Assembly: GCF_009389715.1 (NCBI RefSeq)
Contig: NC_052392.1
Location: forward strand, 31,605,075-31,669,074
Source of the DNA: Phoenix dactylifera
Taxonomy: Eukaryota > Streptophyta > Magnoliopsida > Arecales > Arecaceae
Direction of reading: 5' to 3'
DNA: 64,000 bases
The notes under the pieces were generated by a model. That model ran no database searches and had not been told where the DNA came from. It saw nothing but the letters and a program-made list of their open reading frames with translations. Shown in pieces: positions 20,875 to 33,100 of this stretch (within the stretch, counting starts at the first letter, position 1; each line of letters opens with the position of its first letter). The translations under genes were made by a program, and so were the position numbers.

Positions 20875-22671
20875 CAGTTGGGTCATAGACACAACCTTCC
20901 TCTCACTTCTCCATCCTTTGCCCTCCAATCTCTTGGGTCTTCCTCACTCTTTGCTGGAAATTTGCTAGTGATGATCATCTTTCATTGCCTACCATCAATG
21001 GAAATGCTTGAATGCGTCCAGTTTGTGGTGACTTCTGAGGGCATGCGTTCATGGAAACATATATGGGCTCCACAGAAAAAGAGAAAGGTGGTGGGAGAGT
21101 GTCGAATCCATCTGAATCTTAGCCTTGGAAGCCTACCAAGAGCTGGTGGTCCAATTAGGGCTTCAATCATAGCACTTTGGGTCTCCTTGACTTGTAAAGC
21201 CAATTTGACATACCGTGTGGCCAACTCCATCAGCTCCAGCCCTACCACACCTTCTGTCTTCATCCGGCCCCACAAGGTTCAAGAGGATGAGGAAGGCCTC
21301 CTTTTTGTCCTACCCTGGGGTCACTCCACAGACAAAGTCCACATCTCTGGCTCCAAATTTAAAGAACAAAATCTTAGAATTGGGTTCTTATATATTATCA
21401 TTTTCACCTTTGGAGGGATGCCATACATAGAGGTTGCGATATCTATCAAGGATCATCGGGTAAATGTCTCTATAACTAAACTGTAAAATCATAAAGAGGA
21501 GATAGAGATATTAAGCGCGGCTTGCCTAGGCCTCGATCTTGGTACCAGTCCATAACGATAAAAGTGGAATTGCGAGCCAAAGTTTTGCAGCAAAGAGCAG
21601 ATTGAATGATTTTGGGAGCATGATAAGTATGTGCATCCATATGTCTATGATTTTTCCAAGGCAAGAAGCTTCTAAATAACCAAGTAGCCTCCAAAATCAT
21701 GCACTGGTTATTATGTGCTGCACTGTGTAATATGATTAAATCTGCTTGCAGTTTTTAGATTTTGACACTTAGTTTGTGTTGAATGCTTACTCTGGGCCAT
21801 AACGGTGACTTAATTATTGAGATTACAGCTAATGAATTCATTATATTTTCTGTAGTATCTTTCCATCTGCGAGAATGTTTGGTCATGATTTGTTGCAATA
21901 GGAAGCATATTCCTCATCGTTGTTGTCGAACATGATTATCGATTGAGATATGCATGGTTCGATTTTTGCAGGAAACAAACAGTGTGCACATATCATGATA
22001 ATAGGTTGATTTGCAGCGGCTCGAGCCGATCTGCATTACTGATTTGTAAATGGTTCGTTCTGATGCTTTTGTGCATGGTGAGTCTGTGGTCTTGGGTATA
22101 AGAGTAATGATCATTTCCTCTCTTTTTTTTTTGGAGTGTGAAGTTTAGGAGCATACCTAAATTTTAGTGTCCTCTGCTTCACACTTGATATTTATTCAAT
22201 GGATTGGGCTCTGTAAATAAATTATTCTTTCTTTTATTCAAAAAAAATATTCTTTATGAAATACAAAATTCAATATTTGTTGGTGTTGAAATATGGAGCA
22301 GAGTGCTAAAAACATTGCTTAAAATAAAATTGTAGAAAATTAATATACTCAAAAATAATAATATATTTTTTTTCTGCGTGATCATAGTCTAAGGACATTT
22401 ATCTAACATCCTCCAAAAGAAGTCCAAGCTCGACATTTTCCAATGAAGGAAGTCCGACCTTTTTTTGACACCATTGAAAACACAAGAATAATTATTCTCT
22501 TATCTTTGAATAATGTGAGAGGAGGAATAAATCCATCTCTATATTTAAGATATCAATGGAGTAGAAAGATTTCCATATCAATAGAATTATATTTACCACA
22601 GTTGATTTTAGTTATGGTGTTATTCATCGGTTTTGTCTACTTTAACCAATCTTAAGCTTAGACTTTTTTTT
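20875..22671. other. Intergenic; no supported gene
   Basis: An open frame of about 200 codons (20878-21486) and an antisense frame over 20982-21275 are present. Neither shows a domain I recognise, and each has overlapping alternatives. They may be remnants of an old gene. The rest is AT-rich. Confidence 0.4.
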
Positions 22672-23199
22672 TAAGCCCATGTTTCCAAGCGGACCAAAGG
22701 AGGATAAAAAAGGACTTAACCCGGATATTCTAACAAAAAAATAGAAATTTAGTCCGGTTAACCTAGACTTAACCTAACCTGATCAAACTAGCAATTAGTG
22801 TAGTTACTTCACTTAACTTGAAATAAATTACTCCAACATATTTCTTGTCTCGCTCTCTCAAAACTGCCCATCCTAACCTCCTTTTTTTTTTTATTTTTCT
22901 TCTTTTCTCTCCCAACTGAAATTGGAGATTAGTTTAATATTTTTGTTAAAATTAAAATATTCAAAAATCTTTTTTACACAAAGTAATATTGTCATCATTG
23001 TAGCACAAAAAATATAGAATAACACGTCTTTTTGATATAAAATAACATTATCATTACTGTACACAGAAAAATATAACAAGAACATTTCTGACATTCAGCC
23101 ATACTTGGCCAAACTATTTCTATTCCAGTTTTCCAACCAAATAGCATTCAGACTTAACCTCTCGAATAAAATATTCTGAACCAAACAGAATGCAGGCTT
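22672..23199. mobile_element. Candidate TIR element / MITE, about 530 bp
   Basis: The left end reads taagcccatgtttccaag. The reverse complement of the right end reads taagcctgcattctgtttgg. The interior is noncoding. The ends match only with a small gap, so this is a moderate call. Confidence 0.4.
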
Positions 23200-23404
23200 A
23201 TTGTATTTAATCCATGGATACGGAGGGTTAGGAATTTTCCACTTTCGCTATTCCGCTTCTAAGAGCCTAAAAGAAGATCCAGGATGAATTCCTTAGGGTT
23301 CAAAAGTTTCAGTCCTGGACTCTTCGACTGTGTACGCATGGGTAGGAAGGGAAAACTGAGGTGCCCCACTGTATGTAACCCTTACCAGCCCACTCAAAGG
23401 CACC

Positions 23405-23816
23405 ATATAAATTAAACCATCCTACTTCTCTGTGTGTCTTTTTCTTCAGTACTTCGTTTTCTCTACAGCTTCAAAGGAGAAAGAAGACAATCAAGAGAGG
23501 TAATTCCTGGCCAACGCTCAACTTTTCTTTTTTGAAAGAACAACCAACTTCCCTTTCTTTGCCTGTATACATCTTTTTTTTGCTAAAAACCTTGTATACA
23601 CCTTTGAGAAGCCACTAACAAAACTATAGTTCTAAGTCACCTTGTATACACCTTTGAGAAGCCACTAACAAAACTATAGTTCTAAGTCTTCTTTTGTTCT
23701 CTAGGATGGCAAATCCAAAGCATAACAAGGACAATAATGCTCCCAATGTGGAGGAGGGGCAAACAATCAAGGCATTGCAAGGAAAACTATGTTGGAAAAA
23801 AAAAATAACATGCTAA
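23405..23816 (+). pseudogene. Beheaded gene fragment: promoter, 5'-UTR exon, intron and short start of a coding exon
   Basis: A TATA box (tataaat, about 23407) is followed by a leader exon ending caagagag and a donor (gtaattcc at about 23500). A T-rich intron ends with acceptor ttctctag at 23704. The next exon opens with ATG at 23706: MANPKHNKDNNAPNVEEG, then a few residues, before an A-rich segment brings a stop at 23816 (36 codons). I do not recognise the protein. The layout looks like the 5' end of a real gene whose body has been replaced by repeat DNA starting about 23790 (TGTTGG...). It could also be a functionless chance arrangement. Confidence 0.4.
23591..23688. repeat. Perfect 50-bp tandem duplication
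   Basis: Positions 23591-23640 are repeated at 23641-23688, with the second copy complete apart from its last two bases. No mismatch is seen, so the event is recent or the copies were homogenised. It lies in the putative 5'-UTR intron of the fragment at 23405-23816. Confidence 0.95.
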
Positions 23817-24570
23817 TATTTGCAAATAGTTTGAAAATAATTAAAATTTAAATAATATAATTAGAAAGAGAAATAAGAAAGGCATATCTGCAATTAAGGC
23901 ATGCAAGAGCACTGCCTCAAGAACGGAATTCATTTCCTTAAGGAGGTTTCTGGTAACATCGTCCTCAAAGTATAACAAGCCCGGCTCAGATCGAAGTCTC
24001 CTATCACGACTCACGAGCACGGTTATAGGGAGGTATGAGAGCCTGGACCTGGATTTTTTTTATATAGGTTCGATCCAGCTAACTTTCAGAGAGAGCCATA
24101 GAACCTATCTCATGAAGGCCGTAAAGTCCTACCTATGCCAGTACTTCATGAAGGCCAAAAAAAAACTTATGTTACGTATGTGAGAATAAACTCATGAAAG
24201 CCATAAAGACCTACACCAGTATTGGCACCTCATAAAGGTTGACAGTGCTCATGTCACACATACATGAATATCTAAAACAAAATTAGGATGGTTGAGACCT
24301 CAATTCGAATTGTAAAATTTGGAGTGTGACTCTCGAATTATAAATTATGAATAAAAAGGGATTATGTTACATATGTGAAAAAAAACTTTTAAATTAAATG
24401 AGGATGGCTAAGATGCTACTCATGCCAAATAATATTATTAGAAGAGAAATAAAATGTGAGAATAAACACCTATGGCCAAACACCAATTTAAAATTTAAAT
24501 ATATGGGACTTTGGCAAAAAATAAAATAAAAAATAAAATGTTAGTCATGTATGTATCCTTGTGGCGCAAG
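23790..24570. mobile_element. AT-rich repeat, possibly an LTR or solo-LTR remnant
   Basis: The stretch begins TGTTGGAAAA, an LTR-like start. It contains diverged internal repeats (catgaaggcc(g/a)taaag at about 24112, 24148 and similar at 24193) and three (t)gttac(g/a)tatgtga motifs. No second end was fixed. Confidence 0.3.
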
Positions 24571-24571
24571 A

Positions 24572-25568
24572 CTAAGGCCCTATTTGATAGAGTTGTTGCA
24601 GTAGAGATTTTTGAAATAGAGCTTTTATTAAAAGTTATTTGTTGTTTGGTAACTACATTTCTAAAGTGCTATGAAATTTTAATATATGTTTGACAAGCAA
24701 GCTAAAAAAAGTACTTTTAGTATGACAAAATGACCATAAAGAATATTGCATAATATTATATAATAAAGTATAAATATAATAAAATATAATATATATTAAT
24801 ATATAAATATATGATATAGTATAATATTGCTGTAATATAATATAATATTATTCTAATATAGTTAATATAATATTGTATACTATAGCATAATAATATAGCA
24901 TAATTTGATATTATATAACTTAGCATATCAATGTATTATAATATAATATTATATTATATTATATTTATAGTATAATATAATATTTTGATATAAAATATTA
25001 TAATTATTATCATTGTATATTAAAATTTTATTAATATAATACTTTTAGGAACTAATTTTTGAAAAAATATAAAGGCACACAATTATACTTGCAAAAGTGA
25101 GATTTTACGATTCTTTTCTTTCCGATGCTTTTCTTGTTCCTGCTTTTTTTCATACACAATGAGATATTATAGATTGGTTTAGATAAATACTAAATTCCAA
25201 AAATACGTCTGTGCAACATCAGATATAATAGAATATCAAATATAATAATACCTTGATTACGTGGCAAAGGAAAAAAGGCAAAAAGCCAAGACCAGTTAGG
25301 ATTTTTTGTTTGTTGGGACTTCTGCGGATTTCTTTCTTCGTGCATTATAATATAAAGGGATACTTTATGTAATTATATGATTTTATCATGGATATTTTGA
25401 TCTAAAAAGAAAAATTTTATAAACCTAAAACAACTTTCCAACGCATACCAAAAATTTACAACTTCTCGATTTTTTTTGTTAAATATTTTTATTCCATTCA
25501 AAAAAAAAAATTTGGAAGGTTAGAAAGTAATTTTTGACGCACTAAAAATTCTGCCAAATGGACCTAAG
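24572..25568. mobile_element. TIR element, about 1 kb, AT-rich, non-autonomous
   Basis: The left end reads ctaaggccctatttgatag. The reverse complement of the right end reads cttaggtccatttggcag. The two are similar over about 20 bases. The interior is extremely AT-rich (tataatat-type stretches at 24760-25020) and has no transposase frame. Confidence 0.5.
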
Positions 25569-25920
25569 TTCAAAGCCCGGCAAAGAAGAACTTGCAGTTG
25601 GCCAGTGTAAAAAAAAGTTCATTTATAAACTCAGTATATATCAATATTAAAAAAAAAAGATTTTGCAGTAGACCTCGAGAAGACAAGATATCAATATTGT
25701 TAAGGGTGGTTCCAACGGCATCACCCGCGTTTTAAACTCAGATGACCGTTACAACGTATTTATTCGGAATATGGTAGAAAAGAAATCACCGAACAGCGCA
25801 GATTAAACAAAAAAAGAAGGAAGGAAGAGAGGGGGGAAAAGGAGAGAGACAAAGTTGAGTTTGGGAGATCCATGGTTGGTTTAGTGATAATTCGAGAGCT
25901 TTCCAATTGAAGAAGAAGAA

Positions 25921-25971
25921 ATGTTGGCGCTGCCGCCCCTCTCTATTCTCTTCCTGAGCTATGAATTTTGA
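25921..25971 (+). promoter_or_regulatory. Short upstream ORF overlapping the PPR start codon
   Basis: An ATG at 25921 opens a 16-codon frame that ends with TGA at 25969-25971, a few bases beyond the PPR start at 25961 and in a different frame. If the transcript begins upstream, such an overlapping frame would lower PPR translation. Confidence 0.5.
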
Positions 25972-28030
25972 GGCAATTACAAGAGCTTTACGCCATTGTG
26001 GGCGAGTTCTTGCCATCGGCCATGGAAAATCACTCCATGCCCAACTGATAAAACAAGGATTTTGTAGAGATGTCTTCGTTGCAAATAATATAGCGGCTAT
26101 GTACGCTGATCTCAACTTATACGATGCTGCGCAGAGGTTGTTCGATGAAATGCCCGAGAGAAATGTGGTCTCATGGACTACCTCAATTTCAGCACATATC
26201 CGTGCCGGCAATCCTGCTGAGGCATTGAGAGTCTTTTCCTGGATGCTGGGTAATGAAACGGAAGAACCGAACAGCTTCACGTTTTCTGCCGCTCTGAAGG
26301 CTTGCAGTATGGTTGGGAATCTCGAATTGGGTAAGTGGATCCATGAGCAAGTTTTGAGAGCTGGGCTGCAGTCTGATGCTGTTTTGATGAATGCTGTTCT
26401 TGATATGTACTTAAAATGTGGGAGCTCGAATGATGCTCGAAGAGTTTTTGATTGGTTTTCTTCAGTTAACTCTACTTCATGGAATACAATAATTGCTGGC
26501 TATTCTCGAGAAGGCAATATGGTTGAGGCAGAGGCCCTATTCCTTCAGGTTCCTGAACCTAATGCTGTCTCATATAACACCATGATTGCTGGATTTGCAC
26601 AATTAGAGAGTCCGAAAGCATTAGATTATGTTAGCATGATGCATAAAGAGGGCTTTAAACTTGATCATTTCACCTTTCCTTGTGCTCTCAAGACCTGTGG
26701 CAGCCTAAGATTTGAAAAAATGGGACAACAGATTCATACCTACATAGTCAAGTGTGGTTACAAACCAAGCCTTTTTGTTGGGTCATCACTCATTGACATG
26801 TATGCAAACTGTGGTCAGATGATTGATTTTATAAAGGTATATGATGAATACTCAAGCTACAAAGGGTTCAATTATGAAAGACTACCACTACTGAATTCAA
26901 TGCTTTCTGGATTTGCTATCAATAGGTATCACAGGCAGGCGCTTGATCTTGTTTCGGAGATCCACAGAATGGGCATTGGACTTGATGCCTTTACTCTTTC
27001 GAGTGCCTTAAGGGTTTGTATTAACCTGAGGAATCTGAGAATCGGGCTTCAAGTCCATGGTTTGATAGTCACTAATGGATGTCACACAGATCATGTTGTT
27101 GGCAGTGTTCTTGTTGATCTTTATGCCAAATGTGGATATCTGGAAGATGCATTGAGATTGTTTCATGGGCTTCCTCACAAGGACGTAATTGCATGGGCTG
27201 GACTAATTGCTGATTGTGTTCAACATGGGTCAAATCATTTAGCATTTTCTTTATTCAAAGATACGATGAGTACAAAAATTGAAGCAGATCATTTTATTGT
27301 CTCAAGTGTTCTTAAAGCTTGTTCGGTTCTAGCATGGGCTCTAGGTGGTAAACAGGTTCATGCTTACAGCATCAAGGGAGGGTTTGAGTCAGAAAGCATC
27401 ACTAGTGCTTCTTTAATTGATATGTACTCAAAATGCGGATATATTGATGATGGACTTAGAGTGTTTGAGTCTGCAGCAGAGAAGGATACTATTTGCTGGA
27501 CAGGAATGATCTTGGGATGTGGGTACAATGGTAGAGCAACAGAAGCAATTGAGCTCTTTGAAAAGATGTTGAAATCAGGGGTGGAACCCAATGGGATCAC
27601 TATACTGGGTGTTCTTTCCGCTTGTAGACATGCTGGATTGGTTGAGGAGGCATCCAGGTTTTTCAAGGCCATGAGAGAGAGGCATGGACTAGAGCCAAGT
27701 TTAGAGCATTATTGTTGCATGGTAGATATTCTTAGCCGAGCTGGATGTGTTGAAGAGGCTAAGCAGCTGATCTCTAATATGCCTTATGAAACTGATGACG
27801 TGATACATAACTCATTGCTCGGGGCTTGTTTGATCAATCAGAATAACCTTGCAAAACTTGCTTCACTAGATTTGCTTCCATCGTCATCTCATGATACATC
27901 CGGGAATGTTACCCTGTCAAATATTTTTGCGAGCCTGGGCATGTGGGATGCTTCAGCTAAGTTTAAAGAGGCAATAAAAAGAGTTAGCATAAAAGAAGCA
28001 GGAAGAAGCTGGATTGAAGTTAGGTCTTAA
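25961..28030 (+). CDS. Pentatricopeptide repeat protein, PLS class, E subgroup (At4g08210-like)
   Basis: This is an intronless 689-residue protein, as usual for plant PPR genes. PPR motifs repeat from about residue 20 to 600; each has the pattern of paired helices with D-M/A-Y-x-K-C-G (for example VLMNAVLDMYLKCGSSNDA, SLIDMYSKCGYIDD, GSVLVDLYAKCGYLEDA). An E-type C-terminus follows (HYCCMVDILSRAGCVEEA, ending EAGRSWIEVRS). There is no DYW deaminase. PLS-class proteins bind organellar RNA base by base; E-type members usually serve as site recognition factors for C-to-U editing, recruiting a separate DYW protein. The motif order and start (MNFEAITRALRHCG) recall Arabidopsis At4g08210. The target RNA cannot be read here. 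The N-terminus lacks a strong transit peptide by eye. Confidence 0.93.
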   Translation: MNFEAITRALRHCGRVLAIGHGKSLHAQLIKQGFCRDVFVANNIAAMYADLNLYDAAQRLFDEMPERNVVSWTTSISAHIRAGNPAEALRVFSWMLGNETEEPNSFTFSAALKACSMVGNLELGKWIHEQVLRAGLQSDAVLMNAVLDMYLKCGSSNDARRVFDWFSSVNSTSWNTIIAGYSREGNMVEAEALFLQVPEPNAVSYNTMIAGFAQLESPKALDYVSMMHKEGFKLDHFTFPCALKTCGSLRFEKMGQQIHTYIVKCGYKPSLFVGSSLIDMYANCGQMIDFIKVYDEYSSYKGFNYERLPLLNSMLSGFAINRYHRQALDLVSEIHRMGIGLDAFTLSSALRVCINLRNLRIGLQVHGLIVTNGCHTDHVVGSVLVDLYAKCGYLEDALRLFHGLPHKDVIAWAGLIADCVQHGSNHLAFSLFKDTMSTKIEADHFIVSSVLKACSVLAWALGGKQVHAYSIKGGFESESITSASLIDMYSKCGYIDDGLRVFESAAEKDTICWTGMILGCGYNGRATEAIELFEKMLKSGVEPNGITILGVLSACRHAGLVEEASRFFKAMRERHGLEPSLEHYCCMVDILSRAGCVEEAKQLISNMPYETDDVIHNSLLGACLINQNNLAKLASLDLLPSSSHDTSGNVTLSNIFASLGMWDASAKFKEAIKRVSIKEAGRSWIEVRS

Positions 28031-30195
28031 AGGTATCTTGCTATGCTTACTATATCCTAATTTATGGATGACGTTCCCCAATTGGTGGAAGTAATTAACA
28101 GCCAAATAGCTTTGCCATCAGGGATAATGCTTTCCCCAAATTTCTTATGAGGCACAAATGTTATCAGGAAGTGACAGAAAAGAGCTTTTATTGGAAGAAA
28201 ATAAATCTACCCCACTCAAGTATTTTTGAGTATAATTTGAGGGATTTTTGATCTGGTGGCTTAGTTGAACCTGACAGGAGGCTATGGAAGTTTGAACATA
28301 AAAGGTAATTCCTTGATAGCCTTTTTCATTTTTCTTTGTTTTTTAAAAAACCCTTCCTTCTTCCTTTGTTTTTTTTAAGCTATTCCATCATATGTTTGTT
28401 TCATAGACTGATAGAAGTAGGTTGAGTTTGTCCTCTCTATTCATCTTAGATTGATGCTAATATCTGTTCTTTCTTTTTGTGAGTATGATAGTAAATCTAT
28501 TACTTGAGCATGAACTGTAGATAGATACACGAGTGCGCTATCCATCAGTTTGCATAATCCAAAAAAAAGTTGGAAGTCTCCCCTAGGAATGCTAGTGTTA
28601 AATATACAAGAGGTTGTAAAACACTATCAAGTTCTGGTTTGGCCCTTTCTTGATATAGAACAGTGCATCAATCTTCTCAACAATGTTTTTTTTCTTTATT
28701 TTTTTTTTACCCTAAGAATTAAAAACCTATTCTGTGTCATATTAATTTTTCTCGCATCTATCATTCAGAGAAGACATAACTTACATAACTGGTGACACCT
28801 GACCTGTGTGACCTGTCGAAAGGATGTTGCTTTCATGACATCAAAGGAAGAAATTGCATCTCTGTCACATTTTAAAAGGGGAAGTTTGGCCTGAAATATA
28901 AGATCCCAAGCATGACTCCTAAACCTCCATGCTAACTTTTTCATGTAACTTAAATATTTTTACCCTGCAGGGAATGACCATTTGATACCAGAATAGAGTC
29001 ATGTGAAAAATCTGGTAGGCACCAGCCAAATGAACATGTGAAATATTTTCTTCCAAATTGGTTAAAGTTGGTGTTTATTGCTTGAGATTCACTAAATGAA
29101 GGGAGGTTATGAACACTCGAGGTCCATGTTTCTGAATTTGTGAGCAAGCCACACCAAACATCAGATCATGATATGCCCTTGGGAAGGAGTTTTCTTTTGT
29201 GCAATCTCATGGTGTTCATGTCTGTATTATCAATTGTTCTTTCTAGTTGAAATCTCATGTTTTTACAATAAGAATTATGTGCTTTGCAGCTATCTGGGTT
29301 CACAATGGAAATTTCACGGGCCAAGCTTGTACAAGTCAAAAGGCAAGGTAGTTCTTTGTGGTATTCATCCATAGTTAAAGAGACGTTGGAAATGATCTAA
29401 ATTTATGTATGCTATCACTTATCTCGTGTATGATACAAGAGTCCAATTATCATTTACAAACCTAGGACATCCATTTTCTGAAGTAAATAAAATGCACCGG
29501 TTGTCATCTTCTTCCTTTAAAGGTTGCTGTGATATTATAGCAGCATCTCCCAACTGGTCGGGCTCTTCTTGGCATGGGTAGAGCTAATGGATGCATTACC
29601 CCAAAGAAAAGGATGGCATTTACTAGGCCTCCACCAGATCAAACTTGGTCTCTCACATGGTTGTCTGTGTTATCTTCCCTTTTCTTTTGGATAAGATTGA
29701 GCCATCATTTCTTAGTTTATGGTTGATGTTTGATTCAGTTAATTTACATACCATGCTTTATCATTTTGATCTGAGTTCATTAGTTCCATCATTAGAGATA
29801 TCATCTAGTATTGTCTATTCTGAGAGCTAAATGCGTATAGTATTAATAAATATTAGTTTTATAATTTCAAATTATTCAGTGTATTAGGTGTTGAGATCTT
29901 TGTATCTGTTATTGTAATGGATTCCATATGTGATTCATTACAAATCCATATATGTTCAAATGTAAATGTACACAATCAACATCTAGTTCTCTTGCATCAC
30001 TTGAATGGAGATTAGAACTAAATGACAACTGAATCACATTGATTATTGAGGAATAATGAATCAATTCTAGCTTACAAAAACACTAGTCTGTTATATACTT
30101 TAACTGCTGCTAGTGAATCATGATCACTTCCACAGATAAGGTACTTCATGCCTCTTCATTATTCTTAACATCAAGGCATTTACTTATTCTGTATT
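28031..30195. other. Intergenic region between convergent PPR and DUF639 gene ends
   Basis: It holds the 3' flank of both genes. Short open frames are scattered and none is recognisable. A spliced 3' UTR for the PPR gene is possible but cannot be shown. Confidence 0.5.
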
Positions 30196-33100
30196 TCATG
30201 CACCATGTCTTGGCAGTACTTCATTTCTTTGCATTCTTTCAGAATTTGAATCATTGGTGTACTTGAGAATGCTTTCTGAGGAGTCAGTTTCATCACTTTC
30301 ATACGGTAGTACGACCACAGGGGCAGCATGAACAGATGCCCAACGCTCCTGTATAAAGCTCCTAAATTTCAATACCATTTCCCTTCGGAAATCTAGCTCC
30401 CTTGTGAAGATATCAAGGAGGAAAAAAGCAAGAACGTATTTGAAAGGAACCACAAGGAGAATAGCTGCAGCACCAAGCAGCACAAGGGCAACCTGTGTAG
30501 TTATCTGCAAGAAAAACCAGACGCGGCAAATTGTAAGTCATCTCAAAAAACCTTAGATCCAAAGTAGCTTTAAGCTCATTTGGTGGCTGCTAAATCAAAT
30601 GTTTAAACAGTATCAAGACATTGAAATTTGAAAGCATATGTAAGTTGAACTTGCTATGCATGCACTTATTAAGGAACATGCAGGTTTTTTGCAGCCATTG
30701 TGGGATTGTCTGTTAACTGGAAAGAAATATTATGCTATTGATGTGCTGAAGCAGCTAGATGGAAAAACCAGCTATTGTGATCCACAATAGCTGGTCCATT
30801 TGTTTGAGCCCTACCATTAGCTGGGGGCTCTCACAGGTTAGGACTGTGTGTCCTGCATGCACTGCTGGATGGCAAGCAGTGACAGTGAAGACAAGGCTGA
30901 CCATCCTACTACTTGTATGAACAGAATAAATGCTGCCAGATTCCCATTTACTCCCAGCTAATTGTAAGGCCAGCTAGCCTTTTTGGCTTTTCCTTACTGG
31001 GTAAAATTTATTTAATATTCATACAGTTATTATTTGGAGGGAGAGGCAGATTTGGTGCCAGAGGATATGGCCTTTCTTATATTTCATCCTTCAAATTTTA
31101 GCTGATATTGTCGATAAAGCTTGTGTTAGGAGTTAGAACCCATCACAAAGTAGAGGTCCATTATTAATCAGTAGTTAGAATATGATCTTGTCTTGCAACT
31201 ATTATAACCAAGAAATGGCATTGTGGCTGAAAGAGGAATGATGATTTGCCTTCTATGCTTTGAGATTGTTGAGAATGTGCATTATTGCTTCTTATTGTTG
31301 GTAGGCATATACATCTAGTATTCTATTAAACAAAGTTTTAAATCCTGTAGAACGGGACTGTCCCGGTTTCTCCATGGAATGGGGCACCCCGCTTCTGGCC
31401 CCATCCTAGCGGCAGTTCCGGTCATGAAATCTGGTAAATATCCTCTATCGCTCTCCCCTTCTTTCCTTTTTCTTCTTCTTCTTTCTTCACTTTTTCCTTT
31501 TCTTTATTTTTCCTTTCTTTCTTTCCTCTTTCTTCTTCTCTCGTGTATGGATGGGTTTCAGAGTCTTGAACCTGTCCCGGTCTCATTTTCTCACAACAAC
31601 AAGACGGGATGGCTGGGACGCGCCCCCCCATTGGTGGGACTTAAAACCTTGCTATTGAAAGTGGAGAGGATCATTATTGAAGGTATAGAATGAAAAGTTA
31701 ACGTGATATAAAGACTGACCCCAAACGAAAGCAAGACTAATTTCTGATCGAGGATGTTGGAGAACAAAATCAAGCTGAGGTACTTAAAACATAAAGAGTC
31801 CATTACATTCTTCGAATTTCTTCTCTCCATTTTTGAGGATAATTTAAAAGATTCTTTTTCACTGCTCAAACTTGGTGCCAACAACCTCGAGACGATCATG
31901 TAGGAAAACAAGAAGTTGAAGGTTTATCCATTCCACAATGGACTTAAAGTGGACTGGAATAATTAATATCTCCAAGGAAGTTTCTCTTGGACTTCCCCCT
32001 TCTCGTGAGGTTGAAAAGGTACCACGAGTATTATGCGGATTATCTATCTAGTGAAACCCAGTATCGCTTTAAAATTCTAGAATCATCAAATATTTGCTTA
32101 ACAAACCGAAGCGTGCTTAACCAAAATTTTATTTAAAAAATTCTAAAGTATACTATAAAATGCCTGATAAATTAATGCATTCTCATTTTTGACATTTTCG
32201 TAGCTGCACCAGGTAACCTTGCAAATGCAATCTCCTAACTCTTAGTTAATGAAGTCTCACCCTGCAGAGTGGGCTCTCCATACTGGTTGCACCAAGGCGC
32301 AAGGGTTATGTTCAAATCCTTGGAAGGTGTTTCCCAAGAGTTTAGCATGGGTGATTTCTAGCATCATTTCTTCCAGTCTGTCAGTGGTGCTCCTATTGTA
32401 ATTTTTTTTAATTAAAAAATGAAGGATAGCCCCTATATTAAATTGTAAAATAGAAAAAATAGCTAGGCTACAAAAATAGTGTATTTATATACTTTTGATT
32501 GATCTTTTGAATGTTATAACTGCATTCATAAGATATGTAGCAGAAAGGGCCAGGAGTGAATGCATAAATAGACTAAAATAGTAAAGTACCACCAAGAAGA
32601 AATTCTTACTTGACAAACCTATAAAGAGAGAGAATCTAAAAGCAAATATTATTGACAATTAAATGTTAATGGTTAGCATTTTTTAACAATTGGCTACAAA
32701 ATGTTATAAAAGTCTAAAGAAGTAACAAAAGGCTGGTGGTGATAAAGGTAGAAATGATAGATGTTTCAGAACAGTTATCACTATCAAGAACATTAACAAT
32801 CTAAAACGAAATTCAGTTTTATATTAGGTATATTTGGTTTCAGATACCTATAAAATCATAGGATGCCTCATTAGATTGTACAATAAGCAAGTCTGCTACT
32901 TACAAATGAAATTAGGTCTATGTTGTCACATACCTCGGGTTGACCTGATAAGATGATTGTTCGAATCTTCAGAAGCGAAACATTCAGGTTCTGGAGATAA
33001 GTTTCCAAGTCTGCCATTGCTTCTTTAAGAGCTATGATCTTTTGGATTGTGTTTGAGGGTGGTTGATCATGTATTGTAACTTTACCAAAAGATCTCCCCA

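Noticed and set aside
20878..21486. Open frame of 202 codons on the plus strand (and an antisense frame at 20982-21275)
   Set aside because: Neither translation shows a domain or motif I recognise. The two overlap on opposite strands and there is no splice or promoter context. It may be a gene relic but I cannot support a call.
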